Shown here in pieces: positions 18,464-25,745 of a stretch of 64,000 nt of DNA; within the stretch, counting starts at the first letter, position 1; each line of letters starts with the position of its first letter. The notes beneath the pieces were generated by a model, which was not told the origin of the DNA, did no database searches, and saw only the letters and a list, made by a program, of their open reading frames with translations. A program made the position numbers and the translations under genes. The stretch comes from Candidatus Pseudoruminococcus merdavium (GTDB lineage Bacteria; Bacillota; Clostridia; Oscillospirales; Ruminococcaceae), in NCBI GenBank assembly GCA_904419745.1, contig CAJFSS010000006.1, positions 62,001-126,000 on the forward strand, read 5' to 3'.

Positions 18464-19303
18464 TCAGCAAATCATCACTGTAAAAACCGCCGTACTTTCC
18501 GGCATATGCAGCGTGCCGGCATTGCAGTGCATTTTCATGCAGACGCTCCCATGCAGAATTTGCTCCCTGCCCCTGCCCATCGAGACAAAATGGAGCGCGG
18601 ATACGGGAAAATACACATATCTTCCCTCCTGCCCGGCCGGAAAGAAGGAGTCCCCCATCTGGTACTGCAACCCCTGAACTCTCCCTTCCAGAATCGCGCC
18701 GCTCTGTGCAGAACGGGCTCTGACAGTCGCAATGGTCAGGTAGAGCATTCCCACATGATTTTTGACAATCAGCTCGCAGGGGTGTTCAAATCCACGGTTT
18801 CCCATTGAAATCATATTCCCATGTTGGATATGCTCCCGGTATATGACAAAGGGGAGCGTATAGCTGCCGTCGTCCAGCTGCTCGCACAGTTCGCTGCCGG
18901 AAAAGCTTTGCCTTCCCGCAAAATTTTCCTTTATCTGCATGTGTTGCTGCCGTTCTTCCATTCGCTTGAAATATTCTTCTGAAAATCCGGCCGTTATGGC
19001 GGCCATGGCGTCCTCTTTGGCCTGGAGCGGCGGTAAATCCAGAGATTGCAGGTATGTTTGTGCAATCCCCAGCTTTCGCCGGTATTCCTCTGCCACTTTT
19101 CCGCCATAGGCGCTTAAAACCGTTTTCCTGGAAGCGGCGCGTTCTACAAAACCCTGTTTTTCCAGTTCCGACAGCGCACGGGAAACCGCCACTTTACTTT
19201 TTCCCAGGAAATGGGCGGCGTCTGTTACCGTGCGTTTTCTCGGCTCCGCCTGGAGATAATACAGCAAAAGCCGAATGTGAAAACAATGCCGTGTTTCCGA
19301 CAT
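18464..19303 (-). CDS. DtxR-like winged-helix regulator fused to a NEAT-like domain (candidate haem sensor)
   Basis: 279 aa. Residues 9-65 form a winged helix (VTDAAHFLGKSKVAVSRALSE, then GFVER and a wing); 66-122 match the DtxR/MntR dimerisation helices (KVAEEYRRKLGIAQTYL, AKEDAMAA). Residues 143-265 look like a NEAT domain: LDDGSYTLPF, then ISMGNRGF, then CELIVKNHVGMLYLTIATV, sharing the SMGN motif with the neighbouring surface protein. The residues expected to bind metal in DtxR/MntR (the His in the first dimer helix; Cys/Glu/His in the second) are Lys77, Met100, Ile103 and Thr104 here, so classical metal sensing seems lost. No signal peptide or membrane segment, so it is cytosolic. ATG 19303 has GAGGAGG 6 nt upstream. 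A palindrome overlaps its promoter. Haem sensing is inferred. Confidence 0.75.
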   Translation of the reverse strand: MSETRHCFHIRLLLYYLQAEPRKRTVTDAAHFLGKSKVAVSRALSELEKQGFVERAASRKTVLSAYGGKVAEEYRRKLGIAQTYLQSLDLPPLQAKEDAMAAITAGFSEEYFKRMEERQQHMQIKENFAGRQSFSGSELCEQLDDGSYTLPFVIYREHIQHGNMISMGNRGFEHPCELIVKNHVGMLYLTIATVRARSAQSGAILEGRVQGLQYQMGDSFFPAGQEGRYVYFPVSALHFVSMGRGREQILHGSVCMKMHCNAGTLHMPESTAVFTVMIC

Positions 19304-19351
19304 GTCCATCCTCCTCAATCATAGTTGCCGTTGCTCTTTTGGGACAGGTTG

Positions 19352-19367
19352 ATTAGTTGCAACTAAC
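19352..19367. promoter_or_regulatory. TTAGT-type palindromic operator, site C (autoregulatory)
   Basis: ATTAGTTGCAACTAAC, containing the perfect 14-bp palindrome TTAGTTGCAACTAA (19353-19366). It sits immediately downstream of the regulator's -10 box, where a repressor would block initiation. Confidence 0.65.
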
Positions 19368-19376
19368 CATATATTC

Positions 19377-19406
19377 AACATATCATATGCGCTTTTGGAT
19401 TGTCAA
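19377..19406 (-). promoter_or_regulatory. Promoter of the HTH-NEAT regulator gene
   Basis: TTGACA (19406-19401), 18-bp spacer, TATGTT (19382-19377) on the minus strand. Confidence 0.6.
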
Positions 19407-19485
19407 GTTTTTCACCAGAACCCCCGTTTGTTTTGGATGGATATTCTGAAAATGAGGGATCACACTATAGGCAGGAGGGATGGAG

Positions 19486-19722
19486 ATGTCCTATCAAAAC
19501 CTTGAGGAATTGTTGGAACACAGCCAGAGCAGCCGGGATTTTTTTCTTTCGCTCCCGGTAGAATTGCAGCGCGACCTGCACAGGCACAGCGATTACATCC
19601 ACACCGCCGCACAGCTCCATGGCAGGGCCGCTTCCGTGCAGGAGCTAAACCGGCTGGAAGAACTCTCCCGCCGGCTGGAAAAGAAAATGAAAAACAGTTC
19701 TCCCTTTTCACCAGGCGCATAA
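19486..19722 (+). CDS. Small helical protein of unknown function
   Basis: 78 aa from ATG 19486, which has AGGAGG 7 nt upstream (an ATG two codons earlier is too close). The sequence is all-helical, with MSYQNLEELLEHSQSSRDFF, SLPVELQRDL, then HSDYIHTAAQLHGRA and a basic end. It resembles a family of small clostridial proteins with an LP...Q..L...IHTAxxLH pattern (from memory; function unknown). Its plus orientation is opposite to its neighbours, and it ends at a strong palindromic hairpin. Confidence 0.6.
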   Translation: MSYQNLEELLEHSQSSRDFFLSLPVELQRDLHRHSDYIHTAAQLHGRAASVQELNRLEELSRRLEKKMKNSSPFSPGA

Positions 19723-19768
19723 AAAACAGGCCGGGTGCTTTCTGGAAATTTCCAGAAAGCACCCGGCC
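19722..19768 (-). terminator. Terminator between small gene and nitrilase pseudogene
   Basis: 40-bp perfect palindrome (19729-19748/19749-19768; arm GGCCGGGTGCTTTCTGGAAA). On the minus strand TGTTTTTTAT follows, so it terminates the nitrilase transcript; it may also stop the converging small gene. Confidence 0.75.
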
Positions 19769-19832
19769 CCTCTGTTCCATGGGCTTGCGACAGAGAAAAA
19801 CGGGATTTTCCGTAAAAACCGCTCGTTGGAAG

Positions 19833-20500
19833 TCAATCGCGGGAATCCTCGCGCAAAAACGGCGCCTGTTTTTTCTCACAAACCAGAACCCCATATTTCC
19901 GTGGATGGCGGTATGCGTTGGCATGGACTTCCCGGCTGCGATAGCGGCGGATTTCTTTTATCGGGAACGTGGCAAGGTAAATTCCCTCCGCCTCCCCCGC
20001 TTCAATAACCAGGGTATCCCGCTCATGGGTTTCTCCCAAACGGTAGGCCATCCCGTCAAACGCGGAAGAGTGCCCGTTACAGTCAGGTTGGCCATAGGCA
20101 TAGTTTGCCGTGGCAATGCCCAGCATGTTTTCAAACGCGCGCGCCCGCAGCTGGGTCAGGCGGTTTTGTTCCATTGGGCAGGCATTGGGAACAAGGATGA
20201 TTTCCGCCCCTTTGAGCATTAAAATGCGGGCGCTTTCAGGAAATTCCCGATCATAGCAGATCATCGCGCCAATCCTGACCAAACCCCGTCCCGTATCCAG
20301 ATCCGCCGTATAAAAATCCTCTCCCGGCGTCAGGTTGCGCTCCACATCAAAATCACAGGTGTGCACCTTATTTCCGGAAACAACGCCAAATCCGCTCCCA
20401 TCTGCTTTGCCTGCCGGCACCATTGCATCCCTTTTTCCAGATTTTCCTGCTGTGTGGAGGCAGAAAGCATTTGCAGCAAAGCGACTCGAAAAGTATCCAT
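19833..20500 (-). pseudogene. Carbon-nitrogen hydrolase (nitrilase family), internal deletion and frameshift
   Basis: The first 36 codons or so from ATG 20500 (MDTFRVALLQMLSAST through LALFPE) give the nitrilase N-terminus with the catalytic Glu. Near 20370 the frame changes and the sequence jumps to KVHTCDF, GAMICYDREFPESARILMLK, VPNACPMEQN and RARAFENM, carrying the catalytic Lys and Cys. Intact relatives have some 65-75 residues between FPE and KVHTCDF. The loss of that segment, with the frame change at the same point, marks a deletion that inactivates the gene. The downstream frame is otherwise intact to 19833, suggesting a recent event. A sequencing error alone would not explain the missing segment. 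Confidence 0.85.
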
Positions 20501-20628
20501 CCCATTTCCCCCTTTTGTACTGGATACCCCCATGATAGCACACCTTATCAGAAAAACAAACTCTCATCTTTTCCGATTTCCCTGTGTGCCGCTGCCAAAA
20601 ACACGCCAGAAAACGGTTCCCGCGCTTT

Positions 20629-20662
20629 CCGGAAAAGAAAGGGCGGCGTAAGCCCCGCCGCC
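20629..20662 (-). terminator. Terminator of the RiPP operon
   Basis: GGCGGCG (20642-20648) pairs with CGCCGCC (20656-20662), and the minus strand continues CTTTCTTTTCC. It is 40 nt past the exporter stop. Confidence 0.7.
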
Positions 20663-20701
20663 AAAACCCGTGCAGATATACCGCAAAATAACCATAACGG
20701 G

Positions 20702-22465
20702 TTATACATAATACTGCGCCTGCAATTCAAACATGGTATAGTATGTTCCCTTTTGCCGCATCAGTTGTTCATGCGTGCCGTATTCCTTCATCTCTCCATT
20801 TTCAAACACAGCAATCTGATCGCAGAACTTGGAACTGGACATTCGATGTGAAATGAAGATTGCCGTTTTTCCATAGACAAGCTCTGAAAAGTTTTTGTAG
20901 ATTTCCGCTTCCGCTTTCGGATCAAGCGCTGAAGTGGGTTCATCCAAAATGATAATGGAAGAGTCTTTATACAGCGCGCGGGCAAGGGCAATCTTTTGCC
21001 CTTCACCGCCGGAGGGTTCAAACCCGTTTTCCACAAAATTCTTATACACATAAGTCCGTACCCCATCGGGCAGGTTTTTCATCTTGTCGCTCAAACCGCT
21101 GCGGCATAACAAATCATACACCATTTGATCCGTTTCCTCTTCCGAACGTTCAAAGACAATGTTCTCTTTCAAGGTGAACGAAAGCAGCTTGTAATCCTGA
21201 AAAACACAGCCAAACGCCTGCATATAGGCGTCATAATCGATATCGCGGATATCAATCCCATTGAGCAGGATACGCCCCTGTGTTGGATCGTAAAGACGGC
21301 AGAGAAGCTTGACAAACGTAGTTTTCCCCGCCCCGTTTTCTCCGACTACCGATAATTTTTCCTCAGGGGAAAGCGTGATGTTAATGTCTTTGAGCGCATA
21401 GGAACTCTGGCCGGGGTAACGGAAACTCACATGTTCAAACCGAATTTCATAGGGACCCTGCGGCAAAGGGAGCCGCTTTCCCTGTCTCATTTTCTGCGGG
21501 ATATCCATATAATCCATCAGCGCATCATAATAGCCGCTGAACTGGCGGATATCCAGCAGGCTTTTCATCAGCGCGTTCATGGCGGTGGAAAAATTGAGCA
21601 GGGCTGTTATGTACATCGTAAAGTCGCCGATACCTATGGCCTTTCGTATCACCTGAAAGGACAAATACCCATAGGTGATGCCTTTGAAAACAAAGTTCAT
21701 AAAGGTTGCAAGATAGTTCGCTTTATTGAGCTCATTTATCTGCTTTTTATAAAAATCACAGGACTCGTCAAGATGCAGCCGGATTTTTTTAACCAGCCAA
21801 TCCTTAAGTCCAAAAATCCGGACCTCCTTGCCAAAGGAAAAGTTTCCAATCAAATCCACAAGATACGATGTTTTTCGCTCAATGGGCGCCTTCTCCATAT
21901 CCCAGGACACATACTTTTTCCTCACCTTGGATTCATACAGGGCGTTGAGCAGCACCAGCGCAATAAACAGCAGCACAATCAGGGGATTTAATGTGGAAAT
22001 AATGGTGATAATACCCGCGAATGTGAACAGCTTTCCCAGGATTTGAAAGGCGCTGTCCATGACCACCCCAAAGCCCTGCCCATTGGCATAGAGGAATTTT
22101 TCCGCCTTTGCCTTGGTATCCAGGAACTTCGGATCTTCCAGCCGTTCAAAGTCGCTGCGGGAAAGCCGCTCGGACAGATCCGCCTGGAACAGGGCAAAGA
22201 GCCTTCCTTTTAAGTTAATGCACTTTCCGGAAAGATAATTGCTGAGCCAGCCGCCCAAAAGGTTGATAATCAGCAAAAGCCCGATAAATACCGCCAAAAC
22301 GGGAACCCTCTGCATGCCGGTCAGTTCATCGATGATGTACTTGGGAATCACCGTGTCCGCCAGGGGGACTGCCGCGGTAATAAATTGAAGCAGGATGCTG
22401 TCAATCACATACCATTTTTCATGTTTCCAGCTATATCCTATCAAAAAACCAATTCCGTTTTTCAA
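20702..22465 (-). CDS. ABC exporter of the RiPP cluster (fused membrane and ATPase domains)
   Basis: About 587 aa; six membrane helices (about 10-310), then an ATPase with Walker A GENGAGKTT, signature PSGGEGQKIALARAL and Walker B IIILDEPTSALD with the catalytic Glu. There is no C39 peptidase domain, so leader removal must come from another protein. TTG 22465 is chosen because AAGGG lies 5 nt upstream and it overlaps the preceding stop (TTGA); a longer reading from 22546 has no ribosome-binding site and starts inside the preceding gene. It is last in the RiPP operon and probably exports the mature peptides. Confidence 0.88.
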   Translation of the reverse strand: MKNGIGFLIGYSWKHEKWYVIDSILLQFITAAVPLADTVIPKYIIDELTGMQRVPVLAVFIGLLLIINLLGGWLSNYLSGKCINLKGRLFALFQADLSERLSRSDFERLEDPKFLDTKAKAEKFLYANGQGFGVVMDSAFQILGKLFTFAGIITIISTLNPLIVLLFIALVLLNALYESKVRKKYVSWDMEKAPIERKTSYLVDLIGNFSFGKEVRIFGLKDWLVKKIRLHLDESCDFYKKQINELNKANYLATFMNFVFKGITYGYLSFQVIRKAIGIGDFTMYITALLNFSTAMNALMKSLLDIRQFSGYYDALMDYMDIPQKMRQGKRLPLPQGPYEIRFEHVSFRYPGQSSYALKDINITLSPEEKLSVVGENGAGKTTFVKLLCRLYDPTQGRILLNGIDIRDIDYDAYMQAFGCVFQDYKLLSFTLKENIVFERSEEETDQMVYDLLCRSGLSDKMKNLPDGVRTYVYKNFVENGFEPSGGEGQKIALARALYKDSSIIILDEPTSALDPKAEAEIYKNFSELVYGKTAIFISHRMSSSKFCDQIAVFENGEMKEYGTHEQLMRQKGTYYTMFELQAQYYV

Positions 22466-23298
22466 ATATTTCCCTTCTTTCCATTCCCCTTCCTTCCATC
22501 CGGAAGCCATGTCGTCCGCGCCATGGGAGGGGAAACTTTTTTCCATTTGATGGTTGCCGTCTCATGATACAAAACAGGGGAAACCGCCGACGTCTGCGGG
22601 TAACAGATTGTAATAACCCCCTGGTTTCGTTCCACTGCAATGGGAGGCATCTCCTGTTCCGGGTTATCAAAAAAGAGGTGATCATATCCGCGGGTCATTT
22701 GAATTCTTGCAAAATAATGCGCATAATCTTCCAGCCTTTTGCACTTTATCAGTATGCCGGAAACAAATTTACAGGAAAGATAGTCCCGGCGCTGTCCGGT
22801 TTCCGCCAATGCAGTGTGGACGTTCTGATCCGTAAAAGGGGTCAAATCATACAGGTAATACCAGCCGTCATGCACAAAATAATTGCACACATGCCCGCTC
22901 CCCGTTGGCCGGGAAAAGGAAAAATACCCCATCTTTTCATACTTGCCATCCAGTAAATACCGCAGCCAGGAGGCGTCGGAGGAACAGCAGCCCTCGTTGG
23001 TCAGCACCGCGTAATACCCCGGCTTGTGGAATTCCCAAAGCCGCTCCCCTTCCCGTACCAGTTTCACATCCGACATCTGGTGAAACCGGGACAGGAGGAA
23101 AAGCTGCACGGCCTCGTAAAGGGTGGAAATCCTATCCCGCTTTTCCTGCGGGGAAAGGCGGACCATTTGCTGTATTTGATCGTTTGTATAGCGGGTCCCG
23201 CCAAGCCGGTTGACCGGAACCCAGTACACATCCCTGGATAGCCGCAGTTCAAAATGGGCGTCCGCCCTGAGATGGACGCAATCAAAGTTTGACGACAT
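22462..23298 (-). CDS. Transglutaminase/cysteine-protease-like protein of the RiPP cluster
   Basis: 278 aa, no signal peptide. A Cys-His-Asp order typical of the transglutaminase-like fold can be read: NEGCCSSDASWLRYLLDG (Cys104/105), PTGSGHVCNYFVHDGWYYLY (His136) and YDLTPF (Asp151), with the GWYYLYD spacing seen in that superfamily. The N-terminal 90 residues are helical and unfamiliar. It may process or cross-link the peptides, but the family assignment rests only on these motifs. It begins 5 nt after the subtilase stop and is coupled to the exporter downstream. Confidence 0.5.
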   Translation of the reverse strand: MSSNFDCVHLRADAHFELRLSRDVYWVPVNRLGGTRYTNDQIQQMVRLSPQEKRDRISTLYEAVQLFLLSRFHQMSDVKLVREGERLWEFHKPGYYAVLTNEGCCSSDASWLRYLLDGKYEKMGYFSFSRPTGSGHVCNYFVHDGWYYLYDLTPFTDQNVHTALAETGQRRDYLSCKFVSGILIKCKRLEDYAHYFARIQMTRGYDHLFFDNPEQEMPPIAVERNQGVITICYPQTSAVSPVLYHETATIKWKKVSPPMARTTWLPDGRKGNGKKGNI

Positions 23299-23303
23299 CC
23301 CAA

Positions 23304-25097
23304 TTACCCCCGGAAAAAATCAATGCAGGCGTTCAGCAGTTTTTCTCCATCCGAAGGGTTTCCTGTGACAACCACCGGCAAATGGAACAGGTTTTCCAGC
23401 TCCTGTTTTCTTGCCAAAAGCTGCTGTTCCCCCACGCCCGTCTTGTGATCGTTTGCAATCCCCCAGCCATTCTGGAAGGTTTTGGGGTACATGGCAAGCG
23501 CAATGACCCGGCAGGAAACCAAACTTTGGACGGCCATAATCGTACGCCTGATATAATCCGAACGATCGTCCACATTGACCACCAAAACCACTGCGTCCGG
23601 TTTGGTGGCAAGCAAAAAGGCATACTGTTCCAAAAGAATTTGCCCCAAATTGTAATAGCCCTGGGGAATGGTTCCAGACTGGGCGCCCACCAGGAGAATA
23701 TCCGGATTTTTTTCATCAATCTGGTGCATCAGGGTATTTACATAATCCAGGTTCTCAAACTGGTCCTGGCTGACAATCGGATTATAACCAAACGCGAAGA
23801 CCTTGTCAATGCCGAATAACTTGGAGGACGGTTCCGTCCCCAACTGTCCCACAGTGTAGCCTGCATCCTCAAATAAATAGCGCAGCTGGAGCTGCACGGT
23901 AAACTTCCCCTGTTTTCTGGTTGTCCCAAACACTCCCAATACCGGGGATTTGGTCAGATACAGTTTTCCAAATTTATTTTTCAGTTCCATGTTTTCCAGC
24001 TTGGGATACTGCAAAAGCAGTCCCTGCGCTTCAAATCTGGGTTCAAATTCTTTCATACACTCCGCGTCAAAGGAGTAAACATGAATTCCATGTTCCAGGC
24101 ATTTTTCCAAAATCCGGCTTTTTATCGGCTGGTTGGCGCGCCCTTCCTGTTCCGAAATATGGCCGATGATCAACGTGTCAAACCCCGTGAAATCACAGCG
24201 ATCGATGTTCTGGACAGTAAACGCGGGCTCTTTTTCAAAAATCCCCTTTGCTTCCAGTCCAATATGGCCGGAGTATTTGGTGTCATAGACGGCGCAAAGT
24301 TCAAACGGCAGGCGTTTGCGGTAATTGATCAGGCTGTCCATCTCTTTATTAAAAGGGAAAATGGCAGCCCGCCGGATTTGTTTTGCCAGATCCGGTTTGT
24401 GGGAAACTTTGACCTTGGACGGGTAGACATATTTTGCATGGCTTTTCAAGTAGGGCAGAATCTCCTGTTTGGATACCCCGTCCAAATAACAATTGGCAAT
24501 ATATGCCGTCACATAAGGCGCGGCAAAACTGGAGCCCTGGTTTATTACATAGAGCGGATCTCTCCAGGGAACCCGCTGAATTCCGCCTTTTGCCCGAAGG
24601 TTTACAGGGCTGTTTTCCACATACACAAAATCATCCGCATGCGTACAGCGTCTGGAAGAATCCACCCCGATGACAAAATCATAAGCCGCAGGATAGGAAA
24701 TAGCGCCTGCATTGTCAAACGCGGAGACAATGGTCACGCCTTTTTTATCGAGTTTTTGGCAAATCTCTTTTAAGGGATCGCTCGGCACCCGAAGACCCAT
24801 ACTCAAGTTTAGGATATCACAGTCCACGTTATCATAGACATACTGCAATGCAGAAAGGGTTTTCCGGGTAAGTTCCGGCAAAGAAGGGGAAAAGATATTG
24901 AAATTGAGGATTTCCACCCGTTCATCCGTATAATTGGCAAGGATCCCACACACCGCCGTCCCATGGGGGAGATCCGTCTCCTTTTCCTGCGACCGGTTTT
25001 TCCATGTATCGCCCACCTCGTTGTATACCCGGATGTTTTTCCCGCGAAACACCGGGTGTTCCAGATAAGCCTGGCTGTCAAGCACCGCTATTTTCAT
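23304..25097 (-). CDS. Cytosolic subtilase fused to a P-loop-like peptide-maturation domain
   Basis: 597 aa from ATG 25097 (GGAAG upstream). Residues 1-230 are an S8 subtilase: Asp7 (AVLDSQ), His45 (LPHGTAVCG), oxyanion Asn129 (AFDNAG), Ser190 (GSSFAAP). There is no signal peptide or prodomain, so it acts inside the cell. Residues 255-597 form a second domain starting AAIFPFNKEMDSLINYRK, with a P-loop-like VFGTTRKQGKFTVQLQL and a DILLVGAQSGTIPQG segment. From memory this resembles the TIGR04066 peptide-maturation family of Clo7bot-type systems and DUF1611. Likely role: leader removal coupled to maturation. First gene after the three precursors. Confidence 0.8.
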   Translation of the reverse strand: MKIAVLDSQAYLEHPVFRGKNIRVYNEVGDTWKNRSQEKETDLPHGTAVCGILANYTDERVEILNFNIFSPSLPELTRKTLSALQYVYDNVDCDILNLSMGLRVPSDPLKEICQKLDKKGVTIVSAFDNAGAISYPAAYDFVIGVDSSRRCTHADDFVYVENSPVNLRAKGGIQRVPWRDPLYVINQGSSFAAPYVTAYIANCYLDGVSKQEILPYLKSHAKYVYPSKVKVSHKPDLAKQIRRAAIFPFNKEMDSLINYRKRLPFELCAVYDTKYSGHIGLEAKGIFEKEPAFTVQNIDRCDFTGFDTLIIGHISEQEGRANQPIKSRILEKCLEHGIHVYSFDAECMKEFEPRFEAQGLLLQYPKLENMELKNKFGKLYLTKSPVLGVFGTTRKQGKFTVQLQLRYLFEDAGYTVGQLGTEPSSKLFGIDKVFAFGYNPIVSQDQFENLDYVNTLMHQIDEKNPDILLVGAQSGTIPQGYYNLGQILLEQYAFLLATKPDAVVLVVNVDDRSDYIRRTIMAVQSLVSCRVIALAMYPKTFQNGWGIANDHKTGVGEQQLLARKQELENLFHLPVVVTGNPSDGEKLLNACIDFFRG

Positions 25098-25145
25098 GTT
25101 CTCACTTCCTATTGTTATCCTATAGACGCAGAGGAATATTAGCAT

Positions 25146-25185
25146 GGAAACTACGCCCGGAAGATATCAAACCTCCCGGGCGTAG
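25146..25185 (-). terminator. Partial terminator between precursor genes and processing genes
   Basis: CTACGCCCGG (25151-25160) pairs with CCGGGCGTAG (25176-25185) around a 15-nt loop, followed on the minus strand by TTTCC. The weak T-run suggests partial read-through, giving more precursor than enzyme message (inference). Bases 25186-25268 otherwise contain no gene. Confidence 0.5.
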
Positions 25186-25268
25186 CTCTGGCAAGAATCA
25201 GCGTCTACCCGATGCGGATTCTATGTGAAGCTTTCTCTGCTGTATATCACAGAGAATCGAATGACGGT

Positions 25269-25382
25269 TTACCAATCAAGCCCGCACGCAAAATCGCTGC
25301 AAAATCCTACATTGTCAACGTAGAGATCGAGCCAGTTGTCGTTCATGGTTTCCATTGCCGGTTTTTTCAGTTCGACTTTCAT
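25269..25382 (-). CDS. RiPP precursor peptide 1
   Basis: 37 aa, preceded by AAAGGAGGCGCCAAG. N-terminal region MKVELKKPAMETMN followed by DNWLDLYVDNVG, then FCSDFACGLDW. Two cysteines (28, 33). The first 21 codons are nearly identical in DNA to those of the other two precursors, while the C-terminal part differs and ends in the shared CGLDW. This is the typical conserved-leader, variable-core pattern of a RiPP substrate beside a radical SAM maturase. Confidence 0.85.
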   Translation of the reverse strand: MKVELKKPAMETMNDNWLDLYVDNVGFCSDFACGLDW

Positions 25383-25426
25383 TCTTGGCGCCTCCTTTTT
25401 CTGTCTTCGATTGAAGTTAATAAATC

Positions 25427-25531
25427 CTACCAATCAAGCCCGCATATGAAACCAACACTATGGTCGCCATACAGATCCAACCAACCGTCGTTCATGGTTT
25501 CCATTGCCGGTTTTTTCAGTTCGACTTTCAT
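25427..25531 (-). CDS. RiPP precursor peptide 2
   Basis: 34 aa with the same ribosome-binding site and MKVELKKPAMETMN leader, then DGWLDLYGDHSVGFICGLDW. Only one cysteine (30), so any maturation that needs two cysteines cannot apply to this copy. It is separated from the precursors on either side by exactly 44 nt each, indicating tandem duplication. Confidence 0.85.
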   Translation of the reverse strand: MKVELKKPAMETMNDGWLDLYGDHSVGFICGLDW

Positions 25532-25575
25532 TCTTGGCGCCTCCAGCTTCTTAATCAATGATGTTGACAGAATCT

Positions 25576-25698
25576 TTACCATTCGAGTCCGCAAGCAGCA
25601 TCACACATCCAACCACAGACTCCCACATTATCTACGTATAAATCGAGCCAGTTGTCATTCATGGTTTCCATTGCCGGTTTTTTCAGTTCGACTTTCAT
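25576..25698 (-). CDS. RiPP precursor peptide 3
   Basis: 40 aa, first of the three in transcription order. Same leader, then DNWLDLYVDNVG and core VCGWMCDAACGLEW with three cysteines (28, 32, 36) at i, i+4, i+8 spacing. It ends GLEW instead of GLDW. AAAGGAGG lies 8 nt before the ATG. Confidence 0.85.
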   Translation of the reverse strand: MKVELKKPAMETMNDNWLDLYVDNVGVCGWMCDAACGLEW

Positions 25699-25725
25699 TC
25701 TTGGCGCCTCCTTTCTCCCTGTGTA

Positions 25726-25743
25726 TTTAAATGTACATTTAAA
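25726..25743. promoter_or_regulatory. 18-bp perfect palindrome before the precursor genes
   Basis: TTTAAATGTACATTTAAA, between the ACP stop (25746) and the first precursor. It could be an operator, an RNA processing hairpin, or part of an internal promoter; function unknown. Confidence 0.5.
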
Positions 25744-25745
25744 GG

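Noticed and set aside
25325-25712. Three direct repeats taken as a CRISPR array or insertion sequence
   Set aside because: The repeated DNA is the ribosome-binding site and leader of three short coding frames; the spacing and coding pattern do not fit CRISPR.
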